From Celeribacter sp. HF31 (GTDB lineage: Bacteria > Pseudomonadota > Alphaproteobacteria > Rhodobacterales > Rhodobacteraceae): DNA of 64,000 nt. The notes beneath the pieces are model-generated. The model saw nothing but the letters and a program-made list of their open reading frames with translations, searched no databases and was not told the DNA's origin. Both the position numbers and the translations under genes were made by a program. This document shows, piece by piece, positions 17,794 to 27,861 of this stretch. Where the stretch lies: contig NZ_JAATOT010000002.1 in NCBI RefSeq assembly GCF_011806455.1, positions 1-64,000 of the forward strand, in the 5' to 3' direction. Numbering within the stretch: position 1 is the first letter of the stretch; each line of letters starts with the position of its first letter.

Positions 17794-18394
17794 CTCAACA
17801 CCTATTCAACTGTGCGATCCGGGGCCCATGCCGGGTCCTCAAGCGGGTCTTTTATGGGGTCGGGCGGGCGTTCTGCCGCTGGCGAAAAGGTCTCTGGACC
17901 TCTTTGGTTCCCGACGTTGTTTTGGGCAACGATCTCTCATCGCTGGCTTGACCTGAATATGCCACGAGATTGCCCAAATTGGTGGAAAAACCTAACCAAT
18001 GGTTAACATTGCGCAACAAAGCCTCGAAAATCCGGGGGTAAATCTTAAGGAAATGGAAAGGGCTGCACCTCTGACCTGATTTAATTTACAGATATATCAA
18101 TGCGTTAAAATTTTTCCGCCCGCAACGATCCTTATCAGAGTTTTAACGTGACGCAGTTTTCTAAAATTTTATAGACCTCTCACAGTTCTGACAAAATCGA
18201 AAAGAGTGCGGCAAAGAGGGCAGAAATGTGACGCCGCATCTGCAAAGTGAGTCTCTTATTCAGGGCGTGAAAGCGTTGTCTGCCACAATTGCCGCCCGCG
18301 CCGATGCTGGTCATGGCGCCAACAGGCGGCTATAGACGAGGCAACAGCGCCGCCATAGAGCCATGGCAGGCACAAAACATGCGAAGGGTCCAAT
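17794..18394. other. Intergenic region between the PAS gene and gmk
   Basis: About 600 bases between divergent genes. The part 18040-18180 is strongly AT-rich. It holds a palindrome TAACCAATGGTTA (17992-18004 region) overlapping the CtrA-like half-site, and a small hairpin AGGTC-TCTG-GACCT near 17887. No gene of more than about 35 codons is supported. Confidence 0.6.
17999..18007 (-). promoter_or_regulatory. CtrA half-site
   Basis: Read on the minus strand it is GTTAACCAT, the half-motif described for CtrA targets in Rhodobacter and roseobacters. It points towards the PAS gene and is ~205 bases before its start. Confidence 0.4.
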
Positions 18395-19057
18395 ATGCGC
18401 AGTGCAAACACGTCAGCCGAGCGGCGCGGTCTTCTCATCATCCTGTCGTCCCCCTCGGGCGCCGGAAAATCGACGCTGGCGCGGCGTTTGATGGCCTGGG
18501 ATGAGACGCTGAGCTTTTCGGTTTCCGCCACCACGCGTGCGCCGCGCGCGGGCGAAGAGGACGGCGTGCATTATCATTTCGTCGATGTGCCCGGCTTCAA
18601 ACATATGGTGGAGGAGGGCGAGATGCTGGAGCACGCCCATGTGTTCGGCAATTTCTACGGCTCGCCCGCCGCGCCCGTGCGCAAGGCCATTGAAGAGGGA
18701 CGGGATGTGCTCTTTGATGTCGATTGGCAGGGCGCGCAACAGATCTCGAATTCTGTGTTGCGCGATCACGTGTTGTCGATCTTCGTGCTGCCGCCCTCGA
18801 TCAAGGAGCTGCGCCGTCGGTTGGAGACCCGTGGCCAGGACAGCGCGGAAACCATCGGCAAACGGATGGAGAAGAGCTGGGACGAGATCAGCCATTGGGA
18901 TGGCTATGACTATGTGCTGGTGAATGACGATCTCGAGGTCAGTTTCGAGCGCCTCAAGACGATCATCGCCGCCGAACGCCTGCGCCGGGTGCAACAACCC
19001 GGCCTCATGGGATTTGTGCGCGGGCTTCAGTCGGAATTCGAGGAGGTGGAAGGATGA
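18395..19057 (+). CDS. gmk: Guanylate kinase
   Basis: 220 residues. It phosphorylates GMP (and dGMP) to GDP with ATP in the cytoplasm. The P-loop [10 protein letters not shown] spans about 18-27; [21 protein letters not shown] binds [13 protein letters not shown] and the lid [22 protein letters not shown] follow. Length is as usual. GAAGGG precedes the ATG at 18395. It overlaps the next gene by four bases (ATGA). Confidence 0.96.
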   Translation: MRSANTSAERRGLLIILSSPSGAGKSTLARRLMAWDETLSFSVSATTRAPRAGEEDGVHYHFVDVPGFKHMVEEGEMLEHAHVFGNFYGSPAAPVRKAIEEGRDVLFDVDWQGAQQISNSVLRDHVLSIFVLPPSIKELRRRLETRGQDSAETIGKRMEKSWDEISHWDGYDYVLVNDDLEVSFERLKTIIAAERLRRVQQPGLMGFVRGLQSEFEEVEG

Positions 19058-19584
19058 CGCTTTATTCTTTGGACGATCACGCGCCGGTCTTACCGGAAAA
19101 CGGCGACTATTGGGTCGCGCCGGACGCCAATGTCATCGGCAAGGTGATCCTGGAGGAGGGCGCCAACATCTGGTTCGGCGCCACATTGCGGGGCGACAAT
19201 GAGGCGATTGTCGTGGGCGAGGGCACGAATATTCAGGAAAACACGGTCTGTCATACCGATATGGGCTATCCGCTGACCATCGGCGCCGGCTGTACCATCG
19301 GGCACAAGGCGATGCTGCATGGCTGTACCATCGGGGAGAATTCCCTGATCGGTATGGGCGCGACGGTTTTGAATGGCGCCAAGATCGGCAAGAACTGCCT
19401 GATCGGGGCAGGGGCGCTGATCACGGAAGGCAAGGAAATCCCGGACGGCTCATTGGTGATGGGCAGCCCTGGACGTGTGGTGCGCGAATTGACCGAAGCG
19501 CAGATTGCGGGACTCAAAGCCTCCGCATTGCATTATCAGCAAAATGCACAACGGTTCCGGGATGGGTTGAAAGCGCTCGACTAA
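19054..19584 (+). CDS. Gamma-class carbonic anhydrase family protein
   Basis: 176 residues of left-handed beta-helix built from hexapeptide turns ([22 protein letters not shown]...). The metal histidines sit in [10 protein letters not shown] and [14 protein letters not shown]. It resembles YrdA/PaaY proteins, whose anhydrase activity is often unproven, so hydration of CO2 is a family inference. The ATG overlaps the gmk stop and AGGAGG lies 10 bases upstream. Co-transcribed with gmk. Confidence 0.88.
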   Translation: MTLYSLDDHAPVLPENGDYWVAPDANVIGKVILEEGANIWFGATLRGDNEAIVVGEGTNIQENTVCHTDMGYPLTIGAGCTIGHKAMLHGCTIGENSLIGMGATVLNGAKIGKNCLIGAGALITEGKEIPDGSLVMGSPGRVVRELTEAQIAGLKASALHYQQNAQRFRDGLKALD

Positions 19585-19622
19585 AGCCTGGCGCGCGAGA
19601 GATCAGGTGGCGGTTCTGGCGT

Positions 19623-20057
19623 TCAGTGCAGCGCCGCCTGGAGACGCACCGGCTCCGGGCTGAGCATGTCGAAATCGAGCCCCGGGAATTGACCACGCAC
19701 CTCGTTGCGCACGATCTCGGGACGCGGCAGCCCTTTGGTGATCGCCCGAAACGCGCCCTTATACTCCACGTGATGCAGAAAGGCCGCCAGATCGAGACAA
19801 TCGAAATGGTCCGTCATCACGGGCGCCACGACACTGTCGGGATTGATGCTGTACAGAATATCTGCGGTGAGGTCGGAGAATTCGATGAAAAACAACCCAG
19901 TCCGTTCCGGAAAGTGCCGCTTCAGCGTTTGCATGCGCTGAGGTTCACCCACCATCAGGATCATACCTTTGGGTTTGCTCTGCGCTTGGTCGAGATGCGC
20001 AATGAGATCACCGAATATATTTTGCCTTATGGTTCCCATGGTGGGGCGGGTTCCCAT
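19623..20057 (-). CDS. Conserved hypothetical protein
   Basis: 144 residues, no signal peptide or membrane segment. The sequence has a Rossmann-like rhythm (KGMILMVGEPQRMQTLKRHF, then GLFFIEFSDLTADILYSINPDSVVAPVMTDHFDCLDLAAFL) but no motif I recognise. I take the ATG at 20057 because GAGG lies 6 bases upstream; an ATG at 20069 is also possible. Divergent from phoR. Function unknown. Confidence 0.65.
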   Translation of the reverse strand: MGTRPTMGTIRQNIFGDLIAHLDQAQSKPKGMILMVGEPQRMQTLKRHFPERTGLFFIEFSDLTADILYSINPDSVVAPVMTDHFDCLDLAAFLHHVEYKGAFRAITKGLPRPEIVRNEVRGQFPGLDFDMLSPEPVRLQAALH

Positions 20058-20193
20058 CTTTTTCCTCATTCCACTTTCGAGGAAACGGGTAAAGTATCGA
20101 AAATGCAATAATATTTTTGCCGAAAACAAAAAAATTCGCAAAATGAAAATCTTTCGGCGGCTTTTGCAGCGCTCTTGTCATCCTGCTTTGCCG

Positions 20194-20211
20194 TTGTCAT
20201 GACAGAGTCAC
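20194..20211 (+). promoter_or_regulatory. Putative Pho box before phoR
   Basis: TTGTCAT (20194-20200), spacer GACA, GAGTCAC (20205-20211): two PhoB-type half-sites with the usual 11-bp period, 38 bases before the phoR start. Confidence 0.5.
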
Positions 20212-20248
20212 ACGACGGCGATAGGTAGCCGCGAAATTTGGACGGGCC

Positions 20249-21316
20249 ATGCTAAACAATTTGAAACAGGTCAGATACGGCGAGGAGATGATGGGAGCGA
20301 TGGCGGATGCCATGCCCTTGCCCGTCGTCGTGGTCGGTCGCGACGAGCGCATCATGGCCGCCAATGCCCCGGCGCGGCATCTGTTCAACGAGGCGATGGT
20401 GGGGCGGCATTACATCACGGTGTTGCGCCAACCGATGCTTTTGGATGCGATCGAGAATGTGCTGCGGCTCTCCGAGCCCGCCGAGGCGATCTATCGCATC
20501 ACCGAAAGTCAGCGCGATCTGGTCTATGACGTGGTGCTGCGCCCGGTGATCGTCGAGGATTTTGCCTGTGTCACGGTGGCCTTCGAGGACAAGACGGAAC
20601 TGCACGAAGCGGGTCAGATGCGCCGCGATTTCGTCGCCAACGTGAGCCACGAACTGCGCACGCCTCTGACCGCTGTGCTGGGTTTTATCGAAACGCTTTT
20701 GGGGCCCGCTGCCGACGATGGCGTCGCGCGCAAGCGGTTTCTCGAAATCATGGACCGCGAGGCGCAGCGGATGAACCGCATCGTCGGCGATCTTTTGTCG
20801 CTGTCGCGCGTTGAGGCGGAGCGCCGGGTGCGTCCGACCGACCGGGTCGATATTCCTGCGATCCTGCGCTCTGTTGTCAGCAGCCTCCAGCCGGTGGCCG
20901 AGGCGCAGCGGGTCAAATTGATCCTCGAAGGGGCCGATGGGTCCGAAGAGGTGCCGGGCAATCACGATCAGCTCACCCAGGTCTTTACCAACCTGATTGA
21001 AAACGCCGTGAAATACGGCGGGCGCGACAAGGAAGTTCATATTTGTCTGACCTCACACACGGTGGAACCGACAATGCGCAGCTCAGCGATCCGGGTCGAT
21101 GTCTCGGATCAGGGGGAGGGAATCGCCACGCAGCATATTCCGCGCCTCACGGAGCGATTCTACCGAGTCGATTCGCACCGCTCGCGTGAAATGGGCGGAA
21201 CGGGTCTCGGGCTGGCCATTGTGAAGCATATTCTCAATCGCCACCGCGGTCGTTTGCGGGTCGAAAGTCATATGGGGCAGGGCAGCTGTTTTTCTGTCAT
21301 CTTGCCCTATGAATAA
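20249..21316 (+). CDS. phoR: Phosphate regulon sensor histidine kinase PhoR
   Basis: 355 residues. An N-terminal PAS-like domain (~15-110; MPLPVVVVGRDERIMAANAPARHLF) is followed by HisKA with phospho-acceptor His134 in NVSHELRTPL, and an ATPase domain with NLIENAVKYGG, DQGEGI and GGTGLGLAIVKH. There is no obvious membrane helix, so this PhoR appears soluble or peripheral, unlike the E. coli protein. It would phosphorylate PhoB (27152). First gene of phoR-pstSCAB-phoUB. Confidence 0.92.
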   Translation: MLNNLKQVRYGEEMMGAMADAMPLPVVVVGRDERIMAANAPARHLFNEAMVGRHYITVLRQPMLLDAIENVLRLSEPAEAIYRITESQRDLVYDVVLRPVIVEDFACVTVAFEDKTELHEAGQMRRDFVANVSHELRTPLTAVLGFIETLLGPAADDGVARKRFLEIMDREAQRMNRIVGDLLSLSRVEAERRVRPTDRVDIPAILRSVVSSLQPVAEAQRVKLILEGADGSEEVPGNHDQLTQVFTNLIENAVKYGGRDKEVHICLTSHTVEPTMRSSAIRVDVSDQGEGIATQHIPRLTERFYRVDSHRSREMGGTGLGLAIVKHILNRHRGRLRVESHMGQGSCFSVILPYE

Positions 21317-21497
21317 AGCGCGCTGAAACGCCGGATTGATGTCGTATATACGGCGCAGATGTCGCAGGGACAGGGGTTAACACCCTGTCACAGTTCTTAA
21401 TTTCCCATCACAAAAGCCCCGAAAACCGCCGGTTTTCAGGCGTTTTCGGCGAAAAACCATGGGCAAATCGGCAAGATGTCTAGGAATTTGGCCCGAT

Positions 21498-21526
21498 CCG
21501 TCATGAAACTGTTACATTACTTTCAC
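21498..21526 (+). promoter_or_regulatory. Triple Pho box before pstS
   Basis: Three 7-base half-sites, CCGTCAT (21498), CTGTTAC (21509) and CTTTCAC (21520), at an exact 11-bp period separated by GAAA and ATTA. This is the PhoB binding layout and lies about 80 bases before the pstS start. Confidence 0.8.
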
Positions 21527-21606
21527 AAAAGCATTGCACCACGATCCTAAACCGCCCGTCGAGGGAGCAATACCGCTCTCGGACATAAGCAAATTCAGGA
21601 GCAACC

Positions 21607-22638
21607 ATGTCCTTTGTGAAACTGACCGCTTCCGCGATCGCGATCGCTGCCGTCTCTGCCACTGCCGCCTCTGCCCGTGATCAGGTGCAAGTTGCCGGGT
21701 CTTCCACCGTTCTTCCCTACGCCTCCATCGTTGCTGAAGCCTTCGGTGAAAACTTTGACTTCCCGACCCCGGTTGTGGAATCCGGTGGGTCCTCTGCTGG
21801 CCTCAAGCGCTTCTGCGAAGGTGTTGGCGAAAACACCATCGACGTGGCCAACGCGTCCCGCAAAATCAAAGACAAAGAGATCGCTGCCTGTGCCGAAGCT
21901 GGCGTGACCGACATCATCGAAGTGCGTATCGGCTACGACGGCATCGTGTTCGCCTCGCAACTCGACGGCCCGGCCTTCACCGCTTTCGAGCCGGCTGACA
22001 TCTTCAACGCTCTGGGCGCCAAAGTCCTGAAAGACGGCGAGCTGATCGACAACACCTACACCCAGTGGTCCGAATTCAACGCCGATCTGCCGGCGGCTGA
22101 CATCATGGCCTTCATCCCGGGCACCAAGCACGGTACCCGTGAAGTCTTCGAAGAAAAAGTGCTGATCGCTGGTTGTGAAGCCACCGGCGCCATGGAAGCC
22201 ATGATCGCTTCCGGCATGTCCGAAGACGACGCTGAAGATGCATGTATGTCTGTCCGCACGGATGGTAAGTCTGTCGACATCGACGGCGACTACACCGAGA
22301 CCCTCGCCTCCATCGACGCCAACCCGAACGGCATCGGCGTCTTCGGTCTCGCGTTCTACGAAAACAACACCGACAAGCTGAAAACCGCGACCATGTCCGG
22401 CGTTGAAGCCACCACCGAGACCATCGCCTCCGGCGACTACCCGGTCTCCCGCCCGCTGTTCTTCTACGTGAAGAAAGCCCACATCGGCGTGATCCCGGGT
22501 CTGAAAGAATACGCTGAGTTCTTCATCTCCGACGACATGGCTGGCCCGGACGGCCCGCTCGCCGAATACGGCCTCGTGTCCGACCCGGAACTGGCCTCGA
22601 CCCAAGCGGCCATCGAAGCTGAAGACACCATGCAGTAA
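21607..22638 (+). CDS. pstS: Phosphate ABC transporter substrate-binding protein PstS
   Basis: 343 residues. The signal peptide MSFVKLTASAIAIAAVSATAASA is cut before RDQ. Phosphate-binding loops are VAGSSTVLPYA and ESGGSSAGLKRFCEG. It binds inorganic phosphate in the periplasm and hands it to PstCA. AGGAG stands 6 bases before the ATG. It has its own Pho box and is followed by a hairpin, which fits a product needed in excess. Confidence 0.95.
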   Translation: MSFVKLTASAIAIAAVSATAASARDQVQVAGSSTVLPYASIVAEAFGENFDFPTPVVESGGSSAGLKRFCEGVGENTIDVANASRKIKDKEIAACAEAGVTDIIEVRIGYDGIVFASQLDGPAFTAFEPADIFNALGAKVLKDGELIDNTYTQWSEFNADLPAADIMAFIPGTKHGTREVFEEKVLIAGCEATGAMEAMIASGMSEDDAEDACMSVRTDGKSVDIDGDYTETLASIDANPNGIGVFGLAFYENNTDKLKTATMSGVEATTETIASGDYPVSRPLFFYVKKAHIGVIPGLKEYAEFFISDDMAGPDGPLAEYGLVSDPELASTQAAIEAEDTMQ

Positions 22639-22663
22639 GCCTTAAGGCTTGCAACACATCGAG

Positions 22664-22692
22664 GCGGCGCGGAGATTTTCGCGCCGCTTCTC
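22664..22692 (+). terminator. Stem-loop between pstS and pstC
   Basis: A perfect 8-bp stem GCGGCGCG/CGCGCCGC (22664-22671, 22680-22687) with loop GAGATTTT and a short TTCTCT tail. It probably attenuates read-through so that PstS exceeds the permeases. Confidence 0.65.
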
Positions 22693-22775
22693 TCGCCGGG
22701 ACGCCGTCCCGCGATCTGAAATTTCCAGCCTCCGGACCCTGATCTGATCACAGGTGTCCCGCAAAGGAGCGGCCC

Positions 22776-24242
22776 ATGCCTCTGTTGTGGCTTTTCATTC
22801 TTATTCTGGCCCTCGGCCTCATCGGTTTCATTTTGGGGCGTGCACGCGCGCTCAAGAATGCCAATGGCGACATCCGCCTGTTGCATTCGCTTCCGACCTA
22901 CTATGGCTCCAATGTGCTTTTGGCGATCCTGATCCCGGGCCTTGCGGTCATGGTGATCTGGCTGATCCTTCAGCCGATGGTGATCCAGGGCCAGGTGTCC
23001 TCGATGATCCCCGACACGGCCTATAGCGACAAAGGTGCGCTGAACCTCGTGATGTCGGATGTGCGCCGCGTTGCCGAAGGGCTTGATATCGCCGTCGAGC
23101 AGGGCACGCTGAGCCATGATCAGGCGCGCGACATTCGCACCGAGTTGACGGACATCCGCGCCCGTCTCGGCGCTGTCGGTGTGGCGCTTGGCTCCAATGT
23201 CGAGAGCTATGTTCTGAAAGCCGCGCAGAAATACCGCACGATGAATGCGGTGGGCAACTGGATGATGACCGTGGCTGTGCTGGCCGCAGCGCTCGCGGGT
23301 TTTGCGATTTCCTACATGCGCACCAACAAGGACATGCGGGCGCGCAATTCCGTGGAGAAAGTGATCCTCGGGCTTTTGATTGCCGCAGCCTCCATCGCGA
23401 TCCTGACGACGCTGGGCATCGTCTTGTCGCTGATCTTCAACACCATCGAGTTCTTCAAACTCTACCCGGCGCTGGATTTCTTCTTCGGCACCACCTGGTC
23501 GCCGTCCTTTGGCGGGGGCTCCGAACTGGGCATTCTGCCGCTCTTTTGGGGCACCTTCTACGTGTCGATCATTGCGCTTCTGGTCGCCGTGCCGATCGGG
23601 CTTTTCGCCGCGATTTACCTGTCGGAATACGCAGGCCCCAAAGTGCGCGCGATTGCCAAGCCGCTTCTGGAAGTTCTGGCCGGTATCCCGACCATCGTTT
23701 ACGGTCTCTTCGCCCTGTTGACCGTTGGCCCGATGCTGATGACGGTCTTCGGCGAAGACGGGGGCCTCGGCTGGATGCAGGGCGGGCGCTCCGTGATGAC
23801 CGCAGGTCTGGTGATGGGCGTGATGCTCATTCCCTTCGTCTCCTCGCTGTCTGACGACATCATCAACGCGGTGCCGCAGGCGATGCGGGACGGCTCTTTG
23901 GGCCTCGGTGCCACCAAATCCGAAACCGTGCGTCAAGTCGTACTGCCCGCCGCTTTGCCCGGCATCGTCGGCGCCATCTTGCTTGCCGCCTCGCGCGCCA
24001 TCGGGGAGACCATGATCGTCGTCTTGGGGGCAGGGGCCGCGGCCAAGCTGAACCTCAACCCATTCGAGGCGATGACCACCGTGACCACGCGGATCGTTTC
24101 GCAGCTCACAGGCGACGCCGATTTCGCCTCCGCCGAAGCGCTTGTCGCCTTTGCCCTGGGGATGACGCTCTTTGTCATCACCCTCTGCCTCAACATCTTC
24201 GCGCTCGTGATCGTGCGCAAATACCGGGAGCAGTATGACTGA
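22776..24242 (+). CDS. pstC: Phosphate ABC transporter permease PstC (long form)
   Basis: 488 residues. The N-terminal ~190 residues are an extra domain with two or three membrane helices, absent from the ~320-residue E. coli protein but usual in this family group. The permease core starts near 190. The EAA-type loop is SLGLGATKSETVRQVVLPAALPGI-like near 375-395, and the GIPTIVYGLFAL block precedes it. AAGGAG lies 7 bases before ATG 22776. The stop overlaps the pstA start (TGATG). Confidence 0.93.
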   Translation: MPLLWLFILILALGLIGFILGRARALKNANGDIRLLHSLPTYYGSNVLLAILIPGLAVMVIWLILQPMVIQGQVSSMIPDTAYSDKGALNLVMSDVRRVAEGLDIAVEQGTLSHDQARDIRTELTDIRARLGAVGVALGSNVESYVLKAAQKYRTMNAVGNWMMTVAVLAAALAGFAISYMRTNKDMRARNSVEKVILGLLIAAASIAILTTLGIVLSLIFNTIEFFKLYPALDFFFGTTWSPSFGGGSELGILPLFWGTFYVSIIALLVAVPIGLFAAIYLSEYAGPKVRAIAKPLLEVLAGIPTIVYGLFALLTVGPMLMTVFGEDGGLGWMQGGRSVMTAGLVMGVMLIPFVSSLSDDIINAVPQAMRDGSLGLGATKSETVRQVVLPAALPGIVGAILLAASRAIGETMIVVLGAGAAAKLNLNPFEAMTTVTTRIVSQLTGDADFASAEALVAFALGMTLFVITLCLNIFALVIVRKYREQYD

Positions 24243-25600
24243 TGTCCGATTTCACCGCTGATAATGGCCCCGCAAAGGGGGACGCCAAGTCGTCTCTCTT
24301 TCACGAGACCACGCGCACCAAACGCCGCAACGCCGCCGAAACCCGGTTCAAAGCCTATGGCATCGCCGCCATCGCCACCGGCCTGTTCTTTCTGGTCGCG
24401 CTTCTGGTCGCCATTCTGGGCAACGGCTTGCCGGCCTTCAAACAGACCTTTGTCACCATTCCGGTGGAACTGACCGAGGCGAAACTCGACAAGAACGGCA
24501 ACCGTGATCCGGCGGATCTGGCGAAGGTCTCGACCTTTGGCTACAAACCGGTGGTCACCGCTGCGCTGGTCTCCGCACTCAAGGCCGAGGGGATCGAAAT
24601 TCCCTTTGCCAAGGAGGAAGACGTTGAAGACATCCTGTCGTCTTCGGTCGCAGCACAGGTGCGCGACACGGTTCTCGCGAACCCCGATCTGATCGGTGAG
24701 ACGGTTGACTTCCGCCTTCTGGCCTCGTCGCGTGTGGATGGCTATTTCAAGGGCCGCGTGACCCGTGACGCTTTGGTTCGTGACAAGAACCTCGATGCCG
24801 AGCACCTGGACATCGCCGATGCCATGGTCGCTGCGGGGCTTATGAAAACCACCTTCAACGCCGACTTCATCTTTGGCTCCGATGCTTCCGAGAGCCGTCC
24901 TGAACAGGCCGGGATCGGGGTGTCCATGGTGGGCTCTTTGTTCATGATGATCGTGGTGCTGGCTCTGGCGCTGCCCATCGGTGTGGCCGCCTCGATCTAC
25001 CTCGAAGAATTCGCGCCGCAGAACAAATGGACGGACCTGATCGAGGTGAACATCTCGAACCTCGCCGCCGTGCCCTCCATCGTCTTCGGTATTCTGGGCC
25101 TTGCCGTGTTTATCCAGATCGCGCATCTGCCGCAGTCTGCGCCGCTCGTCGGTGGTCTGGTGCTGACGCTGATGACGCTGCCGACGATCATCATCTCGAC
25201 GCGGGCATCTTTGAAAGCTGTGCCGCCCTCGATCCGCGATGCGGCTCTGGGCGTTGGCGCCTCGAAAATGCAGTCGGTGTTCCACCATGTGCTGCCGCTC
25301 GCCATGCCGGGCATCCTGACCGGGACCATCATCGGTCTGGCGCAGGCCTTGGGCGAAACCGCGCCGCTTCTCTTGATCGGTATGGTGGGCTTTATCGCGT
25401 CGAACATGCCGGACGGAATTACCTCTGGCTTTCTCGACCCGAACTCCGCCATGCCCGCGCAGATTTACGAATGGGCAAAACGGGCCGACCCGGCCTATTA
25501 TGAGCGCGCCTGGGGCGGCATCATCATCCTTCTTGTGTTCCTGATGACGATGAACATCATCGCCGTCCTCCTGCGCCGCCGCTTTGAGCGCCGTTGGTAA
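24242..25600 (+). CDS. pstA: Phosphate ABC transporter permease PstA (long form)
   Basis: 452 residues with an N-terminal DUF3333-type extension (~30-215) that includes one membrane helix ([20 protein letters not shown]). The permease core follows: [32 protein letters not shown] and [23 protein letters not shown]. It forms the membrane channel with PstC. One-base overlap with the pstC stop. Confidence 0.93.
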   Translation: MSDFTADNGPAKGDAKSSLFHETTRTKRRNAAETRFKAYGIAAIATGLFFLVALLVAILGNGLPAFKQTFVTIPVELTEAKLDKNGNRDPADLAKVSTFGYKPVVTAALVSALKAEGIEIPFAKEEDVEDILSSSVAAQVRDTVLANPDLIGETVDFRLLASSRVDGYFKGRVTRDALVRDKNLDAEHLDIADAMVAAGLMKTTFNADFIFGSDASESRPEQAGIGVSMVGSLFMMIVVLALALPIGVAASIYLEEFAPQNKWTDLIEVNISNLAAVPSIVFGILGLAVFIQIAHLPQSAPLVGGLVLTLMTLPTIIISTRASLKAVPPSIRDAALGVGASKMQSVFHHVLPLAMPGILTGTIIGLAQALGETAPLLLIGMVGFIASNMPDGITSGFLDPNSAMPAQIYEWAKRADPAYYERAWGGIIILLVFLMTMNIIAVLLRRRFERRW

Positions 25601-25617
25601 GAGTTGAGGTTAGACCT

Positions 25618-26415
25618 ATGAACGATATGCGAATTGTGAGAAAAGACGTGGACATGAACGACACCAAAATCTCTGCCAAAGGCGTACAGGTTTTCTATGG
25701 CGACACCCATGCCATCAAGGACGTGGATGTCGAGATCAAGGACAAGACCGTCACCGCCTTCATCGGTCCGTCGGGCTGTGGCAAGTCCACCTTCCTGCGC
25801 TGCCTGAACCGGATGAACGACACCATCGATGTCTGCCGTGTCGAGGGAAAAATCCTTCTGGACGGCGAAGACATCTACGACAAACGCGTCGATCCGGTGC
25901 AGTTGCGGGCGAAAGTCGGCATGGTGTTCCAGCGTCCGAACCCCTTCCCGAAGTCGATCTACGACAACATCGCTTATGGCCCCCGTATCCACGGTCTGGC
26001 GAAAAACAAAGCCGATCTGGACGATATCGTCGAGAAAGCACTGCGTCGTGGCGCGATCTGGGACGAGGTCAAAGACCGTCTCGATGCGCCGGGCACCGGT
26101 CTCTCGGGCGGTCAGCAACAGCGTCTCTGTATCGCCCGTGCCGTGGCGACCGAGCCGGAAGTGTTGCTGATGGACGAGCCGTGTTCCGCGCTCGACCCGA
26201 TTGCCACGCTGCAAGTCGAAGAGCTGATTGACGAGCTGCGCGAGAATTTCTCCGTCGTGATCGTCACCCACTCGATGCAACAGGCCGCCCGTGTCAGCCA
26301 GAAAACCGCGTTTTTCCACCTCGGCAACCTGGTGGAATATGGCGACACCGAACAGATTTTCACCAACCCGCAAGATGAGCGCACCGAGAGCTACATCACC
26401 GGTCGGATTGGCTAA
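25618..26415 (+). CDS. pstB: Phosphate ABC transporter ATPase PstB
   Basis: 265 residues. Walker [10 protein letters not shown] (50-58), the LNRMND segment typical of PstB, Q-loop [20 protein letters not shown], signature LSGGQQQR and Walker [14 protein letters not shown], ending in YITGRIG. ATG 25618 has GAGG 9 bases upstream; ATG 25654 ([10 protein letters not shown]) is the next option. It energises phosphate import. Confidence 0.95.
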   Translation: MNDMRIVRKDVDMNDTKISAKGVQVFYGDTHAIKDVDVEIKDKTVTAFIGPSGCGKSTFLRCLNRMNDTIDVCRVEGKILLDGEDIYDKRVDPVQLRAKVGMVFQRPNPFPKSIYDNIAYGPRIHGLAKNKADLDDIVEKALRRGAIWDEVKDRLDAPGTGLSGGQQQRLCIARAVATEPEVLLMDEPCSALDPIATLQVEELIDELRENFSVVIVTHSMQQAARVSQKTAFFHLGNLVEYGDTEQIFTNPQDERTESYITGRIG

Positions 26416-26426
26416 GGAGCAAATTG

Positions 26427-27152
26427 ATGCATAACGACAGCAAACATATCGCCTCGGCCTTCGACCGTGATCTCGAAGCCATTCAGGCGATGATCATGAA
26501 GATGGGCGGCCTCGTGGAAGCCGCCATCAAAGACGCCGCCCAAGCGCTCGAGGAGCGTGACGTGGAGCTGGCCGATAAGGTCCGCACCTCTGACAAGGCC
26601 ATCGACCAGCTCGAGGAAAGCGTCAACGAAGAGGCCGCGCGCCTCATCGCGCTGCGCTCGCCGACCGCCTCCGATCTGCGCACGGTTCTGACCGTCATGA
26701 AGATCTCCACCAACCTCGAACGCTGTGGCGATTACGCGAAGAACCTCGCGAAACGCACCGGCGTTCTGGTCAACATGTCGCCGATCGAAGGCGCTGCGCC
26801 CTCGATCCGTCGCATGGCGCGCGAGGTCGAGGAAATGCTGCGTCTGGCACTCGATGCCTATATCCAGCGTGACGCGGGTCTGGCCAACGAGGTGCGCCAC
26901 CGCGACATCGACGTCGACCAGATGTACAACGCGCTGTTCCGCGAATTCCTCACCTATATGATGGAAGACCCGCGCAACATCACCGCCTGCATGCACCTGC
27001 ATTTCATCGCCAAGAACATCGAGCGCATGGGCGATCATGCCACCTCGATTGCCGAGCAGGTGATCTACCTGACCACCGGCGAAATGCCCGAGGATGCGCG
27101 TCCGAAAGGCGATGTCACCTCGCAAACCGCTTTGGGGGCGGAGGAAGCCTGA
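26427..27152 (+). CDS. phoU: Phosphate signalling regulator PhoU
   Basis: 241 residues made of two three-helix repeats; the metal-site motif occurs as TNLERCGDYAKNLAKR and KNIERMGDHATSIAEQ. It links PstB activity to PhoR and represses the regulon when phosphate is plentiful. The ATG at 26427 is 7 bases after AAGGAG; an in-frame TTG just before it is not needed. The stop overlaps phoB (TGATG). Confidence 0.95.
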   Translation: MHNDSKHIASAFDRDLEAIQAMIMKMGGLVEAAIKDAAQALEERDVELADKVRTSDKAIDQLEESVNEEAARLIALRSPTASDLRTVLTVMKISTNLERCGDYAKNLAKRTGVLVNMSPIEGAAPSIRRMAREVEEMLRLALDAYIQRDAGLANEVRHRDIDVDQMYNALFREFLTYMMEDPRNITACMHLHFIAKNIERMGDHATSIAEQVIYLTTGEMPEDARPKGDVTSQTALGAEEA

Positions 27153-27841
27153 TGTCTGCCGATCAACCTCGTGTTCTCGTGGTCGAGGACGAGCCCGCCC
27201 AGCGGGAAGTCCTCGCCTACAATCTCGAAGCCGAAGGATTTGCCGTCTCCAAGGCGGAAAACGGCGACGATGCGCTTTTGTATGTCGACGAAGACAGCCC
27301 GGACATCATCGTCCTCGACTGGATGTTGCCCGGCGTCTCCGGCATCGAGATTTGCCGCCGCCTGAAAACCCGTCCCGACACGCGCGACATTCCGATCATC
27401 ATGCTCTCGGCCCGTTCCGAAGAGGTGGATCGGGTGCGTGGGCTTGAGACCGGCGCGGATGACTATGTGGTGAAACCTTACTCCGTCATCGAGCTGATGG
27501 CCCGCGTGCGCACACAATTGCGCCGTGTGCGTCCGGCCTCGACCGGGCAGGTGCTTGAATTCGAAGACATTCGTCTGGATTCCGAAACCCATCGCGTCAC
27601 CCGCGGCGACGATTCCCTGAAACTCGGGCCGACGGAATTCCGTCTTCTGTCCACCTTCATGGAAAAGCCGGGCCGGGTCTGGTCGCGCGAGCAATTGCTC
27701 GACCGTGTCTGGGGCCGCGACATCTATGTCGACACCCGCACCGTCGATGTTCACATCGGTCGTCTGCGCAAGGCGCTGTGTCAACATGGCGGGCAAGACC
27801 CGGTGCGCACGGTGCGGGGCGCGGGTTACGCCCTGGGCTAA
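27152..27841 (+). CDS. phoB: Phosphate regulon response regulator PhoB
   Basis: 229 residues. The receiver domain has phospho-acceptor Asp56 in IIVLDWMLPG and Lys in VVKPYS. An OmpR-type winged helix from about 130 carries GPTEFRLLSTFMEKPGRVWSREQLLDRVWG and VDVHIGRLRKAL. When phosphorylated it should bind the Pho boxes at 20194 and 21498. Last gene of the operon. Confidence 0.95.
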   Translation: MSADQPRVLVVEDEPAQREVLAYNLEAEGFAVSKAENGDDALLYVDEDSPDIIVLDWMLPGVSGIEICRRLKTRPDTRDIPIIMLSARSEEVDRVRGLETGADDYVVKPYSVIELMARVRTQLRRVRPASTGQVLEFEDIRLDSETHRVTRGDDSLKLGPTEFRLLSTFMEKPGRVWSREQLLDRVWGRDIYVDTRTVDVHIGRLRKALCQHGGQDPVRTVRGAGYALG

Positions 27842-27861
27842 GCACGTCAAACGAAAGATCA

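Noticed and set aside
22638-22660. Possible riboswitch after pstS
   Set aside because: Only a short AAGCCTTAAGGCTT palindrome and a GC stem; no conserved aptamer core.
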